Origin: Trichosporon coremiiforme
Taxonomy: Eukaryota; Basidiomycota; Tremellomycetes; Trichosporonales; Trichosporonaceae
Assembly: GCA_039545355.1 (NCBI GenBank)
Contig: BCJJ01000079.1
Span: forward strand, 1-29,097
Length of the DNA stretch: 29,097 nucleotides
Direction of reading: 5' to 3'
Shown here: in pieces, positions 10,314-20,148 of the stretch
Layout of the letters: every line of letters begins with the position of its first letter
How positions within the stretch are numbered: the stretch's first letter is position 1
Notes under the pieces: generated by a model
The model's input: only the letters and a program-made list of their open reading frames with translations
What the model was told of the DNA's origin: nothing
The model's database searches: none
Program-made: the position numbers and the translations under genes

Positions 10314-10328
10314 GCGAGCGCAGCGAGC
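10314..10328 (+). repeat. GCGAGCGCAGCGAGC motif, intergenic copy
   Basis: The copy contains the perfect 12-mer GAGCGCAGCGAG (10316-10327) and sits inside a longer GAGTGAGCGAGC-type run, about 185 bases after the WEE1 stop. The same 12-mer is found in introns of the GT71 gene and RCC1. Confidence 0.85.
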
Positions 10329-10970
10329 GAGTGAGCCATGATCGATGCCGATGCCAGCGGTGACTTGAGCCTCAGTGCCAACGCGTCGAAATGACCGTCC
10401 AAGTCCTCAGACTTCCCCAGAGTGCGAGAACATGACCGCTCATGTCCATATGTCCATATCAGGACATTGTCATGGACAGGGCATGCATGACCTTGTCCTT
10501 GCAGGATCAGGAGTTTGAAGCGTGACAAGGGCAACCGGAACCCTTCAGGGAGGAATACGGCGCTACGGCCCAGGGTCCGGAAGTCGAAGGGCAGCGTTAA
10601 GGGTCGCCGGATACGGCCCAGCGGTCCACGGCTCGGCTGACGAGTTAAAAGCGCCTCAAGGCGTTCTTCGGGGACGTCCGGCAGGACACAGACCTGCCCA
10701 AGAGAGATACAGGGAAAGCTCATGGAGAAGGAAGGACATGTAAAGCAGTGTGGAGATCCTGATCTCTTAGACCAGGACAGACCAGGATGGAAACATCAAA
10801 ACAACTCATCCAAAATTAAAGTTAAGCCTAAACGGTGGCGCTCCTAATTACCACTTTCCCGCTGACTGTCTTGATGACTCGATGGGGATATGGTGGAGAC
10901 CGGTTGACTGGCATGACTGGGCTGTGGAAGAAAAGGAACGAGACACCCACCGGATGTCTCAGACTAGCCC

Positions 10971-11455
10971 ATGCGGAGCTCTTCGGCGGCCGTGTCCAAA
11001 GACAGACACTCACTTGCCAGCACGGCAAGTTTGGTCAGCGTGGACAGGATGGGCGACGTTGCACGGTCGCCGGTGACTGATGGCGAAAGGGCTGGTCAGC
11101 TTGTTCGGCGAATGCTGGACGTGTCCACATGTCCACATGTGCACGCGTGGACATATGCTCTCGATCACGAGTCAGAAGAGGCAACTTCGGACAACGTAAA
11201 CTTGGCGTTCAGATCTGACGGTGTCTGCTCTGACTTTCAATGTGAGTATCGTTCGAGTTTATGCTCCAAACAACTAGCGGGCGACTACCTTGGCATGTCA
11301 TCACAGTCACCTCCTTTCTGCGGCTGCCCGATCAATGGCAACACCCGGACGATGTAGAACCTGGTAATGCCCGGGGAATGGGCTACTTGTCCATGGGTTG
11401 TTCCGCCGCTTCTGGCGAGCGAGTTGATGGGATGGAGATGCGGCGTCGAGGATAA
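10971..11455 (+). CDS. Candidate spliced hypothetical ORF (139 aa)
   Basis: I do not recognise this protein. An ATG at 10971 opens a frame that ends at a consensus donor, GTGAGTATC, at 11242. Joining to an acceptor ending at 11306 (ATCACAG; 65-nt intron) is phase-compatible and continues to a stop at 11455. The product is hydrophilic, with no clear membrane segment or motif. By hand count about 60% of codons in the first exon end in G or C, well below the conserved genes in this window. There is no good branch site in the intron. It may be a lineage-specific gene, a relic or chance. Confidence 0.2.
11129..11154. repeat. 8-bp inverted repeat (ATGTCCAC/GTGGACAT)
   Basis: Perfect 8-bp arms at 11129-11136 and 11147-11154 flank a 10-nt loop. 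Related GTCCATATGTCCATAT words occur at 10444-10459. Arms this short are expected about by chance in several kilobases, so no function is claimed. Confidence 0.5.
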
Positions 11456-12130
11456 ACCTTATCTTCTGCTATCTCTCCGTATGGTCCGCGGGCCGGTGAG
11501 GCGTCCGGCACGTCGGCATGTAGGCACGCTTCGGAGACTGCCGGCTGCCTGCCGGCCGGCAAGCGAGAAGAGGGTCAGAGGCCTGTGCTCAGCCTAGAAC
11601 GTTACCTCTTCGCTTGCAGGGATCGTGACAGGTATGATGTCGTGGAAACATGTGCATGTGGACTCGCGTGCGTGTGGAAAGGTGGCCGAACCCGCCGACG
11701 AGTGATCGGTCACGCTTGCGCGCTTGTCCGCTTGTCCGCGTTCGATCGAGAGGATAGTCGAAAGGACGTCAAGAACGGAAAATTGATCGAACGTTGACCA
11801 AAAAGGCGGATCTGGTGATGCCGTTACCACAGCGGCGCAGCGGCACAGAGGCATGGCATGATTGAGGCAACTCAGTTCTGGAAGAACCAAGAGAGTAGCG
11901 TCGAGGAATGCTGCAAGACCCGAGATCTCTGAAAACTGATCAAAAGAATATGTGCACAGTGGCGAGTGGCATGTGGTGTCTGCGCGGATATCTGAAACTT
12001 GCTTCTTGATAGTGTGACCCATGGGAGAGCGGGCATTGTGATCGGCGCAGTTGCAGTGTTCTTCGGTTCTCGTTGCTGCGCGTGCTGGACGAGTATTCTC
12101 AGAGTTGTTCTTCCCCCAGAAAGAGACACA

Positions 12131-12436
12131 ATGTATCGGGCACGCCATGCCGTGCCGAAGAACGGCGAAGCGAGACTGAGTGCTGTGCCGGACGTGCCGA
12201 CCGGCACACATTCAAGACCCGGAGTATGGTTGTACCTTGTTTCTGCTAGCTACATTGATTTCTCTTCAGTATCTTCAGTTGATGACTCTCGTCTAGCCTC
12301 GATTCGAGGTGGTAAGCGCACATGTGAGTTCGAAAATACGTTGGGGTCCGAACTGGAGAAAGAGTATGCAGCCAGGTTCAGAGGTATCACTGGTGTCGTT
12401 GATTGTGACAATGTCTTTTCAGTGAGTGGCCCTTGA
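12131..12436 (+). CDS. Unrecognised ORF (101 aa), doubtful
   Basis: The frame opens with ATG at 12131 and reads a mixed hydrophilic protein ending DCDNVFSVSGP. It overlaps the first copy of a diverged short repeat (12207-12242). The last codons run into GTGAGTGGC, a donor-like sequence, so it might be an exon of something larger, but I found no convincing acceptor. No domain is recognised and codon bias is weak. Confidence 0.12.
   Translation: MYRARHAVPKNGEARLSAVPDVPTGTHSRPGVWLYLVSASYIDFSSVSSVDDSRLASIRGGKRTCEFENTLGSELEKEYAARFRGITGVVDCDNVFSVSGP
12207..12242 (+). repeat. Diverged repeat unit, copy A
   Basis: Reads CACATTCAAGACCCGGAGTA followed by a TTGTACCTTGTTT tail. The same order (CA-CATT, CCCGGAGTA, TTGTACCTTGTT) recurs in copy C about 480 bases downstream. 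Confidence 0.6.
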
Positions 12437-12512
12437 CAGTGGTCTGCGGCATGTGTCTCCGTTGTATTGAGACTGAAATGGAGGAAATGCACGAAAATGA
12501 AGAGATAAGAAG

Positions 12513-12556
12513 GGTCAAAGAAGTTCAGCATTCACTCGGGTCCGGAGTAATGTTGC
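12513..12556 (+). repeat. Diverged repeat unit, copy B
   Basis: Shares GTCAAAGAAG, then CATT, then TCCGGAGTAA with copy C, but lacks the TTGTACCTTG tail. Confidence 0.6.
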
Positions 12557-12674
12557 AGAATGGAGACCTGCAATGCGCAATGCGCTTTCAAAACTGCTGT
12601 CCCTCGACGACGGTCGTGCTCTCTATGTTGGCTAGCTGTGCCTATCTGATTTTGACAAGAAAGAAGGCACGGGG

Positions 12675-12732
12675 GCAGTCAAAGAAGCGAGCACATTGAG
12701 TCAGGCCCGGAGTAAAAAAGTTGTACCTTGTT
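12675..12732 (+). repeat. Diverged repeat unit, copy C
   Basis: The most complete copy: GCAGTCAAAGAAGCGAGCAC, then CATTGAGTCAGGCCCGGAGT, then AAAAAAGTTGTACCTTGTT. It matches B on its left side and A on its right side. Confidence 0.6.
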
Positions 12733-12934
12733 CTTTCACTGGCGTTCCCCTCTTTTCAACGGAGACTTATCCCTTTAAACCGCTTCAACAGTGTCCTGCT
12801 TGACTCATGGAGCAGGTCATGTTCTGCACACTTTGTCTCCGAGAATAGCCACTTCGCTACGTCCGACAGCCGCCCACTTCCCTAAAGCGCCGTGAACACG
12901 GACTAGACCCTCGGAGCGTGCCTCCGTATCGTGG

Positions 12935-12964
12935 CGCAGTTCACTGGACTTCCTGTGAACTGCG
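12935..12964. repeat. Perfect 10-bp stem-loop
   Basis: CGCAGTTCAC (12935-12944) and GTGAACTGCG (12955-12964) are exact inverted copies around the 10-nt loop TGGACTTCCT. A 10-bp perfect arm with such a short loop is unlikely by chance in this interval. Confidence 0.8.
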
Positions 12965-13203
12965 AAGTCGTTAGGTCAAGAGTTCTGGAACCGTTCCTCG
13001 ACTAACAGCATTCAAGTTATTGTTCCTTGCTTGCATCCCTCATTTACTGTTTGCTGAGCAGCAGACTAGCCGTCGAATCGTTCCGCTCTCAGGATGCTAC
13101 CAGGGAAAGCGTTCTTTCGCGGAAGTGAATCGTTCCTCTACCAGTTGCTAGCAGCTGAATTGTTCCTCACCCCAGATCTAGCTGCACTAAACCAGCTCGC
13201 ACA

Positions 13204-13248
13204 AGCGAGTTTTCGGGCTCCAGGGCTCACGGACTCCCGAAACTCGCT
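13204..13248. repeat. 13-bp stem-loop with one bulged base
   Basis: AGCGAGTTTTCGGG (13204-13217) pairs with CCCGAAACTCGCT (13236-13248), with one bulged T and an 18-nt loop. It lies 240 bases right of the other strong stem-loop. Neither loop has a following U-run or other terminator sign. Confidence 0.8.
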
Positions 13249-13294
13249 GCGCCCCGTACCTGCGGTGCTCTTCGGCTCACGCGACATCACTTGG

Positions 13295-13499
13295 GCACGT
13301 ACTAACATCCTCTGGTACCTTGTCCTTTGAGAGAAGTTGACTGGATTTTCGGACCTGATTCAGTCGACGTCGACAAGTTCGGCTTTCGGTGGGGGGCCAT
13401 CGTCTCTTGCCCGCACCCTCCCATTTCGTTCGTCTGTCACAAACGTGCTCAACCTGGACCAAACTCCACGCCCCGCACCGGCTCACCGCACGTACTAAC
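13295..13499 (+). repeat. Direct repeat pair (GCACGTACTAAC)
   Basis: GCACGTACTAAC occurs at 13295-13306 and at 13488-13499. Both are preceded by CGGCTCAC, at different spacing, so the pair looks like an old duplication with a small deletion. Confidence 0.55.
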
Positions 13500-14340
13500 G
13501 TAGAAATCTTGGGGTCCCTAGCGTGCCTCCGGCCTTGGGGCTCGGAGTCCGGAGAGTTCTTGAGAGTACGACAACATCGGCCGCGGGGAGCGCGGCGCCA
13601 CACCCGGACACAATGGGAGGTACTCCGAGCTCCCTCTGAGCCGCTCCCGGAGCTTGCGTTGGTATAACGGGTGAGGGTAAGGTACGCCATTGTCAGCCGC
13701 GAGGCATGAATATTGCGTGAATAGAGTTCCCCGCCTCTCTCGACCGAGCGACAGCGTGCGTACGCGGCACGCGGCTTCGTAAGCAACTCCGCATTGGGAG
13801 TAGAAGCACGCGCGCCTGTTCAGCGTCTGTTTCAATGCACGCACGCGGGAGGCATACGTCGTACGTGGCTTTGAGAACTGGTCGTGCGACTTCGAAGGCT
13901 GTAGCAATAGGTGAGACATGGCGTGAGGCTTCCCGCATGCACGAGGTCGTCGTAATCCATCCTTTGGCTGCGGGCGCCACTCGAGGTGCCGTTATCTCTT
14001 GCCACCCTCACTGCTAAGCGCGGGTGTTACTGACGGGCGCTGGAGCTTGTGGTTGCCGTACTGCTGGTTATCGGACAGGGTGCCTGTGGTGCAATTGTGC
14101 TCTTCACAGGCAATGTCGAGCCTCATGATGCAGTTGGTGAGCTTGAACATGACTTGCTTCACATGTGTCCATCTTCAGCGCTGAGCTGCGATAGTTGCTC
14201 GTCCCTTGAGCCTGTTGGGCTCACTCTCATACTCGCGTGCATGCTCATGCTCATTCTCAGGTTCGCTGCCCTTGCCCTTGCTTGACCCCTCTTCACAATG
14301 CATATACTAAGTTGTATTCTACATTTTGAATATGTTTCTA

Positions 14341-14346
14341 TTTATT
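14341..14346 (-). terminator. AATAAA poly(A) signal of SPE3-LYS9
   Basis: On the minus strand AATAAA lies 24 bases after the stop codon, in an A/T-rich run that continues to about 14300. It is well placed for 3' end formation of the gene. Confidence 0.45.
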
Positions 14347-14370
14347 TTCGATTGTCGAGTCCCAGTCTGC

Positions 14371-16644
14371 TTAGAAGACCTTCTCGACCATCTTGACGCC
14401 CTCCTCAGACTCAAGGCGGTCGCGGAAGAGCTTGGCGGTGGGCTCGTCGTAGGGGGCACAGACACCGGGCTTGTTGAGCTGGCCCTCAAGGAGGAGCTGG
14501 ACGGCAAGACCACAGGGGACACCGACAAGGCGGGCCATGGCTGAGGGTCCGCCGTGGCGGTCACCGTACTCCTCGAGCGAGGCGACAACAGTCTCCTCAC
14601 GGCCGTCAGCGCGGATGACCTCGAAGGTGTGCTGGAGGAGGACAAGGTCGACCTCTCCAGGCTCGAACTGGCATTTGGTCTCGAGGAGAGCCGAGAGAAC
14701 GCGCATGAGAGTGCCGGCCTGGGCGACAGGCTCGTTAGAGAGCATGCCGAGCGAGGCGTACTTCTGGAGGATGACCTTGGACTGGTCCTTGGGGACAGAG
14801 GGGAGGTTGAGGATGCCCTGCGAAACCTTCTCCTTGTCGGCAGGGACACCGAGCTGCTTGGCAGTAAGCTCCAGCCAGGTGACAGGAGCGGCACCCTTGG
14901 CAACAAGCTCGTTCTGCTCGTCATTCAGGAGACCGAGGTCGGCCCAGCCCATGACAACCTCGCAGAAGCCCCCGTAGCGCATAGTACCGCGGATGAGGTT
15001 CTCGCACTCAGGGATGCCGTAGAACTCGCGGAAGACGGTCGAGTCACGGTTGGGGTAAGCGACGAGGTTGTAGGCAGGGGTGAAGTAGTAGGGCTTAGCG
15101 AACTGCATGAGGTCCTTGCCACCGCCGATGACAGCGGGCTCACCGTCCTTGAGGAAGCGGCCAGTGTTGTTCAGGGCCATGAGGACACCAACGGGCGACC
15201 ACGAGAACTTGTAGCCAAGGGCGTTGTCTGAGGCAGCAGGCTCAGTGAGGCCACCGCAGTACGAGTAGAATGACTTGACCTTGCCGCCGGCCCTGTGGAT
15301 CTCGTCAATGATCTTGACGGCATAGAGGTGGTCAACTCCAGGGTCGAGACCGATCTCGTTGAAGCAGACAAGGCCAGCGTCCTTGAACTTCTGGTCGAGC
15401 TCGCGCATCTGGGGGTTGATGTACGAGGTGGTGACGACGTGGGCACCCTCGGCAAGGGCAGCCTCCATGACGGCACGGTGGTGGGTGTAGGGGACGAGCG
15501 ACACAACGACATCGTGGCCCTTGACGGCAGCACGGAGAGCCTCAGGCGACGAGACGTCAACAGAGACGGCGGTAGCGTTCTCAAGGCCCTGGGCAAGGTC
15601 CTGGGCGGTCTTGAGGGTACGGCAAGCAACAGTGAGCTCGTGGCCGTGCTCAGTGATGTACTTGGCAGCGGGCTGGGCAACGAGACCAGAGCCAAGGAGG
15701 AGGACCTTCTTGCCAGAGGTCTGGCCGTTGGCCCCGGGGCGGACACCACCGAAGACGGGGAGAATGTTGTTGCCATCCTCGACCATGGCACGGCCGAACT
15801 CAGGGAGAATGAAAGCAGCGGTGTGGACGTCCTTGTTGTAGTACTTGCAGTTGGGAACATCACGGATGGGCTTGTTCATCTGGCGAGTAGGCTCCTTGGA
15901 GCAGACGAGGAAGCCCATCGAACCAGAGGGGTAGGTGGGGATGGTCGAGGTGGCATACTCGGCAACGGGGAAGAGCTTCTTGGTGGTCTCACGGAGCTCC
16001 TTGATGAGGGGAAGGTGGAGCCAGATCGACTCACCCTGGGTCGACATGTGGCCACCCTCACGGAGAGCGTTGCGGAGGAGGGTGAAGTAGGGAGCCTCGA
16101 AGAGAGCAGCGGCGGGGCCGACGGGGTCCGACGAGTCAGTGACGATAACATCGTACTCGTTCTCGTGCTCGGGGAGGAACTTGAAGCCGTCGCCGATGAA
16201 GACCTCGACGCGGGGGTCGTCATAGCACTTGGAGAGACCGGGCAGGAACTGCTTGGAGACACGGATGACGGCCTCATCAATGTCACAGAGGGTGACCTTC
16301 TTGACGGTGTCGTACTTGAGAGCCTCACGGATGACACCACCGTCACCACCACCAATGACAAGAACATGCTCAGGGTTGGGGTGCGAGTTCATGGGAAGGT
16401 GGGTGATCATCTCCTGGTAGGAGAACTCGTCGCGCTCGGTGACCTGGATGGCGCCGTCGAGGACGAGGACGTTGCCGTAGGTCTCAGACTCGAAGACAAG
16501 GACATCCTGGAAAAGAGACTTCTCGTGGTGGAGGATGCGGTTGACCTTAAGGGTCATGGCCTGACCGGGCCACTGAGGCGAGATCTCACGGAACCATCCG
16601 TCGACGATGGAGGGATGCGACTGAGGAACGGACTCCGACGACAT
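14371..16644 (-). CDS. SPE3-LYS9: Spermidine synthase / saccharopine dehydrogenase fusion
   Basis: A bifunctional, intronless protein of 757 residues. The N-terminal half (about 1-290) is spermidine synthase, transferring aminopropyl from decarboxylated S-adenosylmethionine to putrescine: GGGDGG at 98-103, acidic CDIDEAVI at 120-127, and the catalytic segment TDSSDPVGP at 169-177. A linker at about 292-311 leads to saccharopine dehydrogenase (NADP+, L-glutamate-forming; lysine step of the alpha-aminoadipate route), whose Rossmann motif [10 protein letters not shown] is at 315-324. A chimeric SPE3-LYS9 gene is established for Cryptococcus neoformans and other basidiomycetes. The frame is open 49 codons further upstream, but the chosen ATG (AAAAATGTC) is where the family-like [20 protein letters not shown] begins after a pyrimidine-rich leader. 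Codons end overwhelmingly in G or C, suggesting high expression. Confidence 0.96.
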   Translation of the reverse strand: MSSESVPQSHPSIVDGWFREISPQWPGQAMTLKVNRILHHEKSLFQDVLVFESETYGNVLVLDGAIQVTERDEFSYQEMITHLPMNSHPNPEHVLVIGGGDGGVIREALKYDTVKKVTLCDIDEAVIRVSKQFLPGLSKCYDDPRVEVFIGDGFKFLPEHENEYDVIVTDSSDPVGPAAALFEAPYFTLLRNALREGGHMSTQGESIWLHLPLIKELRETTKKLFPVAEYATSTIPTYPSGSMGFLVCSKEPTRQMNKPIRDVPNCKYYNKDVHTAAFILPEFGRAMVEDGNNILPVFGGVRPGANGQTSGKKVLLLGSGLVAQPAAKYITEHGHELTVACRTLKTAQDLAQGLENATAVSVDVSSPEALRAAVKGHDVVVSLVPYTHHRAVMEAALAEGAHVVTTSYINPQMRELDQKFKDAGLVCFNEIGLDPGVDHLYAVKIIDEIHRAGGKVKSFYSYCGGLTEPAASDNALGYKFSWSPVGVLMALNNTGRFLKDGEPAVIGGGKDLMQFAKPYYFTPAYNLVAYPNRDSTVFREFYGIPECENLIRGTMRYGGFCEVVMGWADLGLLNDEQNELVAKGAAPVTWLELTAKQLGVPADKEKVSQGILNLPSVPKDQSKVILQKYASLGMLSNEPVAQAGTLMRVLSALLETKCQFEPGEVDLVLLQHTFEVIRADGREETVVASLEEYGDRHGGPSAMARLVGVPCGLAVQLLLEGQLNKPGVCAPYDEPTAKLFRDRLESEEGVKMVEKVF

Positions 16645-17142
16645 TTTTAGAGAGGGTGAAGGGGGTGAGGAGGAGATAAGAGGTAGTGACGAAGAGTTTT
16701 GAGCACACGCTCGGCGAGACACTGCAGGTTGCAGCCATTCTGGTCGAGCGGACTTCTCCGTGGAGGGGAAATTTATGACGTGGCATACCAACCACGTGCG
16801 TAATCAACTCTTTCTCGCCTCAGCCGGACCACTGTGCACTGAGCCGAACCCCATAGAGCGATAAGATTGCGGGGTGGGTCTTGGAGTTGGTTTGCGCACT
16901 GGCACTACTTGCGTCGTCTGTTCCTGTCTGCTCATTATCTCCCAGACTATCATCACAACTCACTCCGCCATGAGAAGCATATTACTCACTGCCGCAGCGT
17001 TCCGTTTCATCCCTGACTGTTGCCTTGCGCGACGCCCGTCCGACAATGCTCACAACAGATGGCCCAATCAGCTAACAGCGCCTCGTTGTGATACTTGGCC
17101 AACAGGGTTTCACTATGAGTCTGTCCCACCAAGCCCAGGAGA
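16645..17142. promoter_or_regulatory. Promoter region upstream of SPE3-LYS9
   Basis: On the minus strand the pyrimidine-rich leader (16645-16740) is preceded by an ATAAATT TATA-like word near 16769-16775. A CCACGTCA element (CRE/bZIP-like) sits just upstream near 16776-16783, and an E-box CACGTG at 16793-16798. The rest, up to the candidate ORF at 17143, shows no gene on either strand. The factor assignments are inferred from short words. Confidence 0.4.
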
Positions 17143-17632
17143 ATGATCGGACCAAATGAGTTGCCTCTAAACTCCGCAAGCTCTCCTGAGCAGGTGGGAG
17201 AGAGGGGGGGGGTGGCAACGTGCTCTATCGTGACGTTGAGTGACTGAGTGAGTGGACTTTATAAGCACTGTTGACGCCCTGAGCCTTCAGGAAGTCTCCG
17301 AGGAATCAGGAGTCGAAGAACCGATCCTTCCACATGTGAAGCGTAGAAGGAATGATGAGACGCACGCTCGCAACACAGCAGACTTCGAGCAAGCAGTCGT
17401 CAACGATATGGTCGCCGTTTTGAAGATTTGGCAGGGAGTCAGCCAAGGCACGAAGAAGGAGACAGAGAAGTACCTGCAAGAGAATATCAAGGTACAGGGC
17501 TGTCGAGACATATTCAGGAAAAACGAGGCGGACATTTGTGTTCGCGTCCCGGGGCTGGGTAAACGTTTCGGCCCATCACCCAGGAAGAGAAAAAGTGAAG
17601 ATACTTTGTCTCGAGAAACTTGGACCAGGTAG
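17143..17632 (+). CDS. Candidate spliced small basic protein (130 aa)
   Basis: Not recognised. An ATG at 17143 (A at -3) opens 17 codons ending CAG, before a GTGGGA donor at 17194. An acceptor CCTTCAG ending at 17290, with a TTGAC branch-like word 17 bases upstream, joins in phase 0 to a 113-codon exon (97-nt intron). The second exon has no in-frame ATG near its start, so an upstream exon is needed. The product is charged, with basic clusters KRRR (near residue 35) and PRKRK (near 118), compatible with a nuclear or DNA-contacting protein. About 70% of codons in its middle end in G or C by hand count, the best of the candidates outside the four conserved genes but still below them. The donor is not consensus. 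It is divergent from SPE3-LYS9. Confidence 0.33.
17204..17212 (+). repeat. Homopolymer run of nine G
   Basis: Nine consecutive G lie in the putative intron of the candidate gene at 17143-17632. Such runs are prone to sequencing and assembly length errors. Confidence 0.8.
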
Positions 17633-17899
17633 ATCCGCGAGGCGAGAAAATGCTGTGACAAGTGAACGCTGCAGCCGTCGTGTACATGCAGCAGTAGTAA
17701 TAGTGCATGTTTGGAATGAAGTAACGCGTATTAAGAGGCCAGATACTCACGTGCGGGGGGAAACCTTTGCTCCCATCCGGCGAGCTGTTGCGGTTCATCG
17801 CAATTTTTTGTGAAGAGATCAACTTGTCAAGGTCGTCAGTTAGTCCGGATAGTATAATGAGTGCTACTAACTCCTAGCCGATCCTCCCTCAAAGCAACA

Positions 17900-18148
17900 A
17901 TGGAAACATCCTTACAGGAGTACAGCTGGCTCGACGAGTCGACATTCAGCCAGCTCCTAGCGAGAGCAGCGCCACAACCGCTTCTTCCCCCGAAACACCC
18001 GGTCCGTTGCGGATGTCCCGAAGCAAGTCTTCCGGACGAGGACATCAGCAGTCCCTTCGTAATCGAGAAGCGCAGCGCTGCATGTCCGTCAGGCATGTTG
18101 CTTGCCGTCGATAACGATCGGCGAATAACCTTAATTGCCGGCGACTAA
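17900..18148 (+). CDS. Unrecognised ORF (82 aa), possibly broken
   Basis: The frame starts with ATG at 17900 in a fair context (CAACAATGG) and stops with TAA at 18146-18148. The same frame then stays open for a further 173 codons, to 18670, so it might be one frame broken by a single stop. Alternatively, a GTAATC donor near 18059 and an acceptor ending at 18151 would remove the stop and give a short C-terminal exon. No domain is recognised. About 60% of codons end in G or C. Confidence 0.15.
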   Translation: METSLQEYSWLDESTFSQLLARAAPQPLLPPKHPVRCGCPEASLPDEDISSPFVIEKRSAACPSGMLLAVDNDRRITLIAGD

Positions 18149-20127
18149 TCAGGCACTCCAACCTCCATCCTCGGTGGTGGAGACCCTCACCTCCTTGCGA
18201 TGACAGTTATGGCCGTGGCCGTCCTGGATGCGGTTTATATAGAGAGCGAGGAACGCGGAACGTCGATCGGTGCTTGTTGGTGCAGTCCCGGTGTCTGCCC
18301 TGATATTCAGAGCTGGTTCTCCGAGCTCCTCCAGGTCTCCCACAAATGTACCACAGCGTCCCACAGCGGCCCCAGCCATCCTTGTTCCGCAATACACCAC
18401 CCTTATGTGGAATGTTTGAATGTGTTCCAGCTCCAAACGCTGGCATCCTTGCGCCGTGTCCTGGAAGTGGCCGTCGCTCGTCACCGTCATCGCAGTTTTT
18501 CCGGTGTCGTCGGCGTCTGCGACGCAGCTCATTGCACATTGGCACAACTCTGTTCATGCTTGCGCCGTCCACCGCGTTCACTGAGTGCGTGCATGCGCTC
18601 ATTGCTGCGGACATACGCCGGAAGTACGACAGGTTACACCACGGCCCGGCGCAGCTCGTCTCCGCGGTGAAGTCACTGCTCCCTGTTGAAGACCGCACTC
18701 GATCATTCGCGGACCGACCTTGTGCCGGCGGCATGGGGTAGGCAGGAGGTTTGCACGTCGCTCGTCTCAGCGCAGTCGTCTGATCGGCTCGCTCGGCGAC
18801 GGCCCTGCGGCGCGGTGAACCCGGGCATGCCGGTCGGATCGCCTGCGTACTCCTGTGGTCGCTTGCGGTTGCGATCGCTCGGAGCGCGGAGCACGGACAG
18901 TGTGATGGGCGAAACCCTGCACAACTGATATGGGCCCCTGCAAAAGCTCCTGCGACGCTCCTGTAGACATGTCTAAGATGTCTAAGCATATTTCAACTCA
19001 CCATGTGAGGTGCCAGGGTCCTCTTTATCTTGAACCCACTATGACACTTTGTTTCCTTACGTTGTTCGAACATTTTCGACCCGTTTTCTATTTTTCCTCT
19101 GCCGTCTGCCTAGAGCCCGACTCACTCGACCGACCGACGTCAACACTGCGGAGCAATTAAGCAAACTGGCTGTCCCGGAAGTCCGGAGCGACCGGAGCGG
19201 CCGGCGCTCTCTTTCCCGAAACCGAACCCTGGCTCCAGCTGTGACGGGCATTCCGTCCCTGTGCGAGTGTGCGACTGATGTTGGTAACATCTGAGCGCGC
19301 AATCAGATGGCGTGCAAGCGAGAGATCAGAACTAGCGTCCAGGGTCGCAGGAGAAACGAGGTGCGCTCTCTGTCCTATCTGATCTACTCTCTGCTCTCGA
19401 CAAATGGGTCAGCGAACAGACCTACGATGTGCAAACAGGTGCACAGTCGTAGCTACGCCACACGCTGTCAAAGGAGAACTCCGTTTCCCATCAATATGGC
19501 AATTATCACTAGCAGCACTATCTCGGGTTGATTGAAGAATGCCCGCGATGCGCTGCCGGTGCTAGCCTGGCGCATGGATGGAGGATATGCAGGACGTGCA
19601 TACCGGAGTTGGGGGATATCCGTGCGCGCACACGGGCTCCGGCACTTTCATTCACGGCACAGCGGTTATCGCGGTACCGAGGCGTTGGAATTGTGCTCTA
19701 TTGAACTTTGGCCAGCGTTAAGCTTCGTCTAGCCTGCCCATAGCGCTTCATAGCTTGGCCATGTTCGTTATGTCGGGTACAAGGGCTTGCAAGCGCGCAA
19801 GAAAGACGCCTTCGCGAGGTTTTCTGGACGTACGGTGTGTTTTTCGCGAGTTCCGTGAAAGCCGCCGCGAAGGCCCGCACCGTTTAGCACTTTCCACTGC
19901 GCTCGCTCCAGTCCCCCTCGCGCAACCGCGTTTCACGCTGAGGTCAACACATCGCAGCCGCACTCACCAGCTCACCATGTGCTTCGATCCATGAGGTCTG
20001 CTCTCAAACCCGCGACGCAATAACAGGAGCTGCGCGGCTGATCCACGATCGCTCAATTCAGCGAAAAAGCATCATCAATGTGTCGAAATGAGACATGCCA
20101 CATTGATTCATTAACGGCTCGCAGGCA

Positions 20128-20148
20128 GCTGCTAACGGCTTTAGCAGC
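20128..20148. repeat. 8-bp stem-loop (GCTGCTAA/TTAGCAGC)
   Basis: Perfect 8-bp arms flank a 5-nt loop, CGGCT. A similar one (TGATGCAT/ATGCATCA) lies at 20558-20578. Arms of this length are expected once or twice by chance in the block. Confidence 0.5.

Larger units (their letters stand above)
10131..14370. other. Gene-poor interval between WEE1 and SPE3-LYS9
   Basis: More than 4 kb follows the WEE1 stop without a recognisable gene. Just after the stop lie GAGCGAAGCGAG (10134-10145) and a cluster around GCGAGCGCAGCGAGC (10314-10328). Further right are diverged short repeats, two strong stem-loops and a few open frames on both strands (listed separately where a splice join or other signal exists). 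The longest other frames, for example 10238-10723 and 11594-12211 on the minus strand, match nothing I know and are not supported by codon bias. The 3' UTRs of WEE1 and SPE3-LYS9 occupy the two ends. Confidence 0.6.

Noticed and set aside
15295..16650. 451-codon plus-strand open frame antisense to SPE3-LYS9
   Set aside because: It is the mirror of a strongly GC3-biased gene; composition is low-information (Asp, Glu, Leu, Val, Gly) and the minus-strand product is a certain fusion enzyme.
18149..18989. Overlapping minus-strand frames of 132 and 260 codons
   Set aside because: Open frames occur on both strands here; Arg/Ser/Ala-rich in the longer one, no motif and no codon bias, so chance openness is likely.
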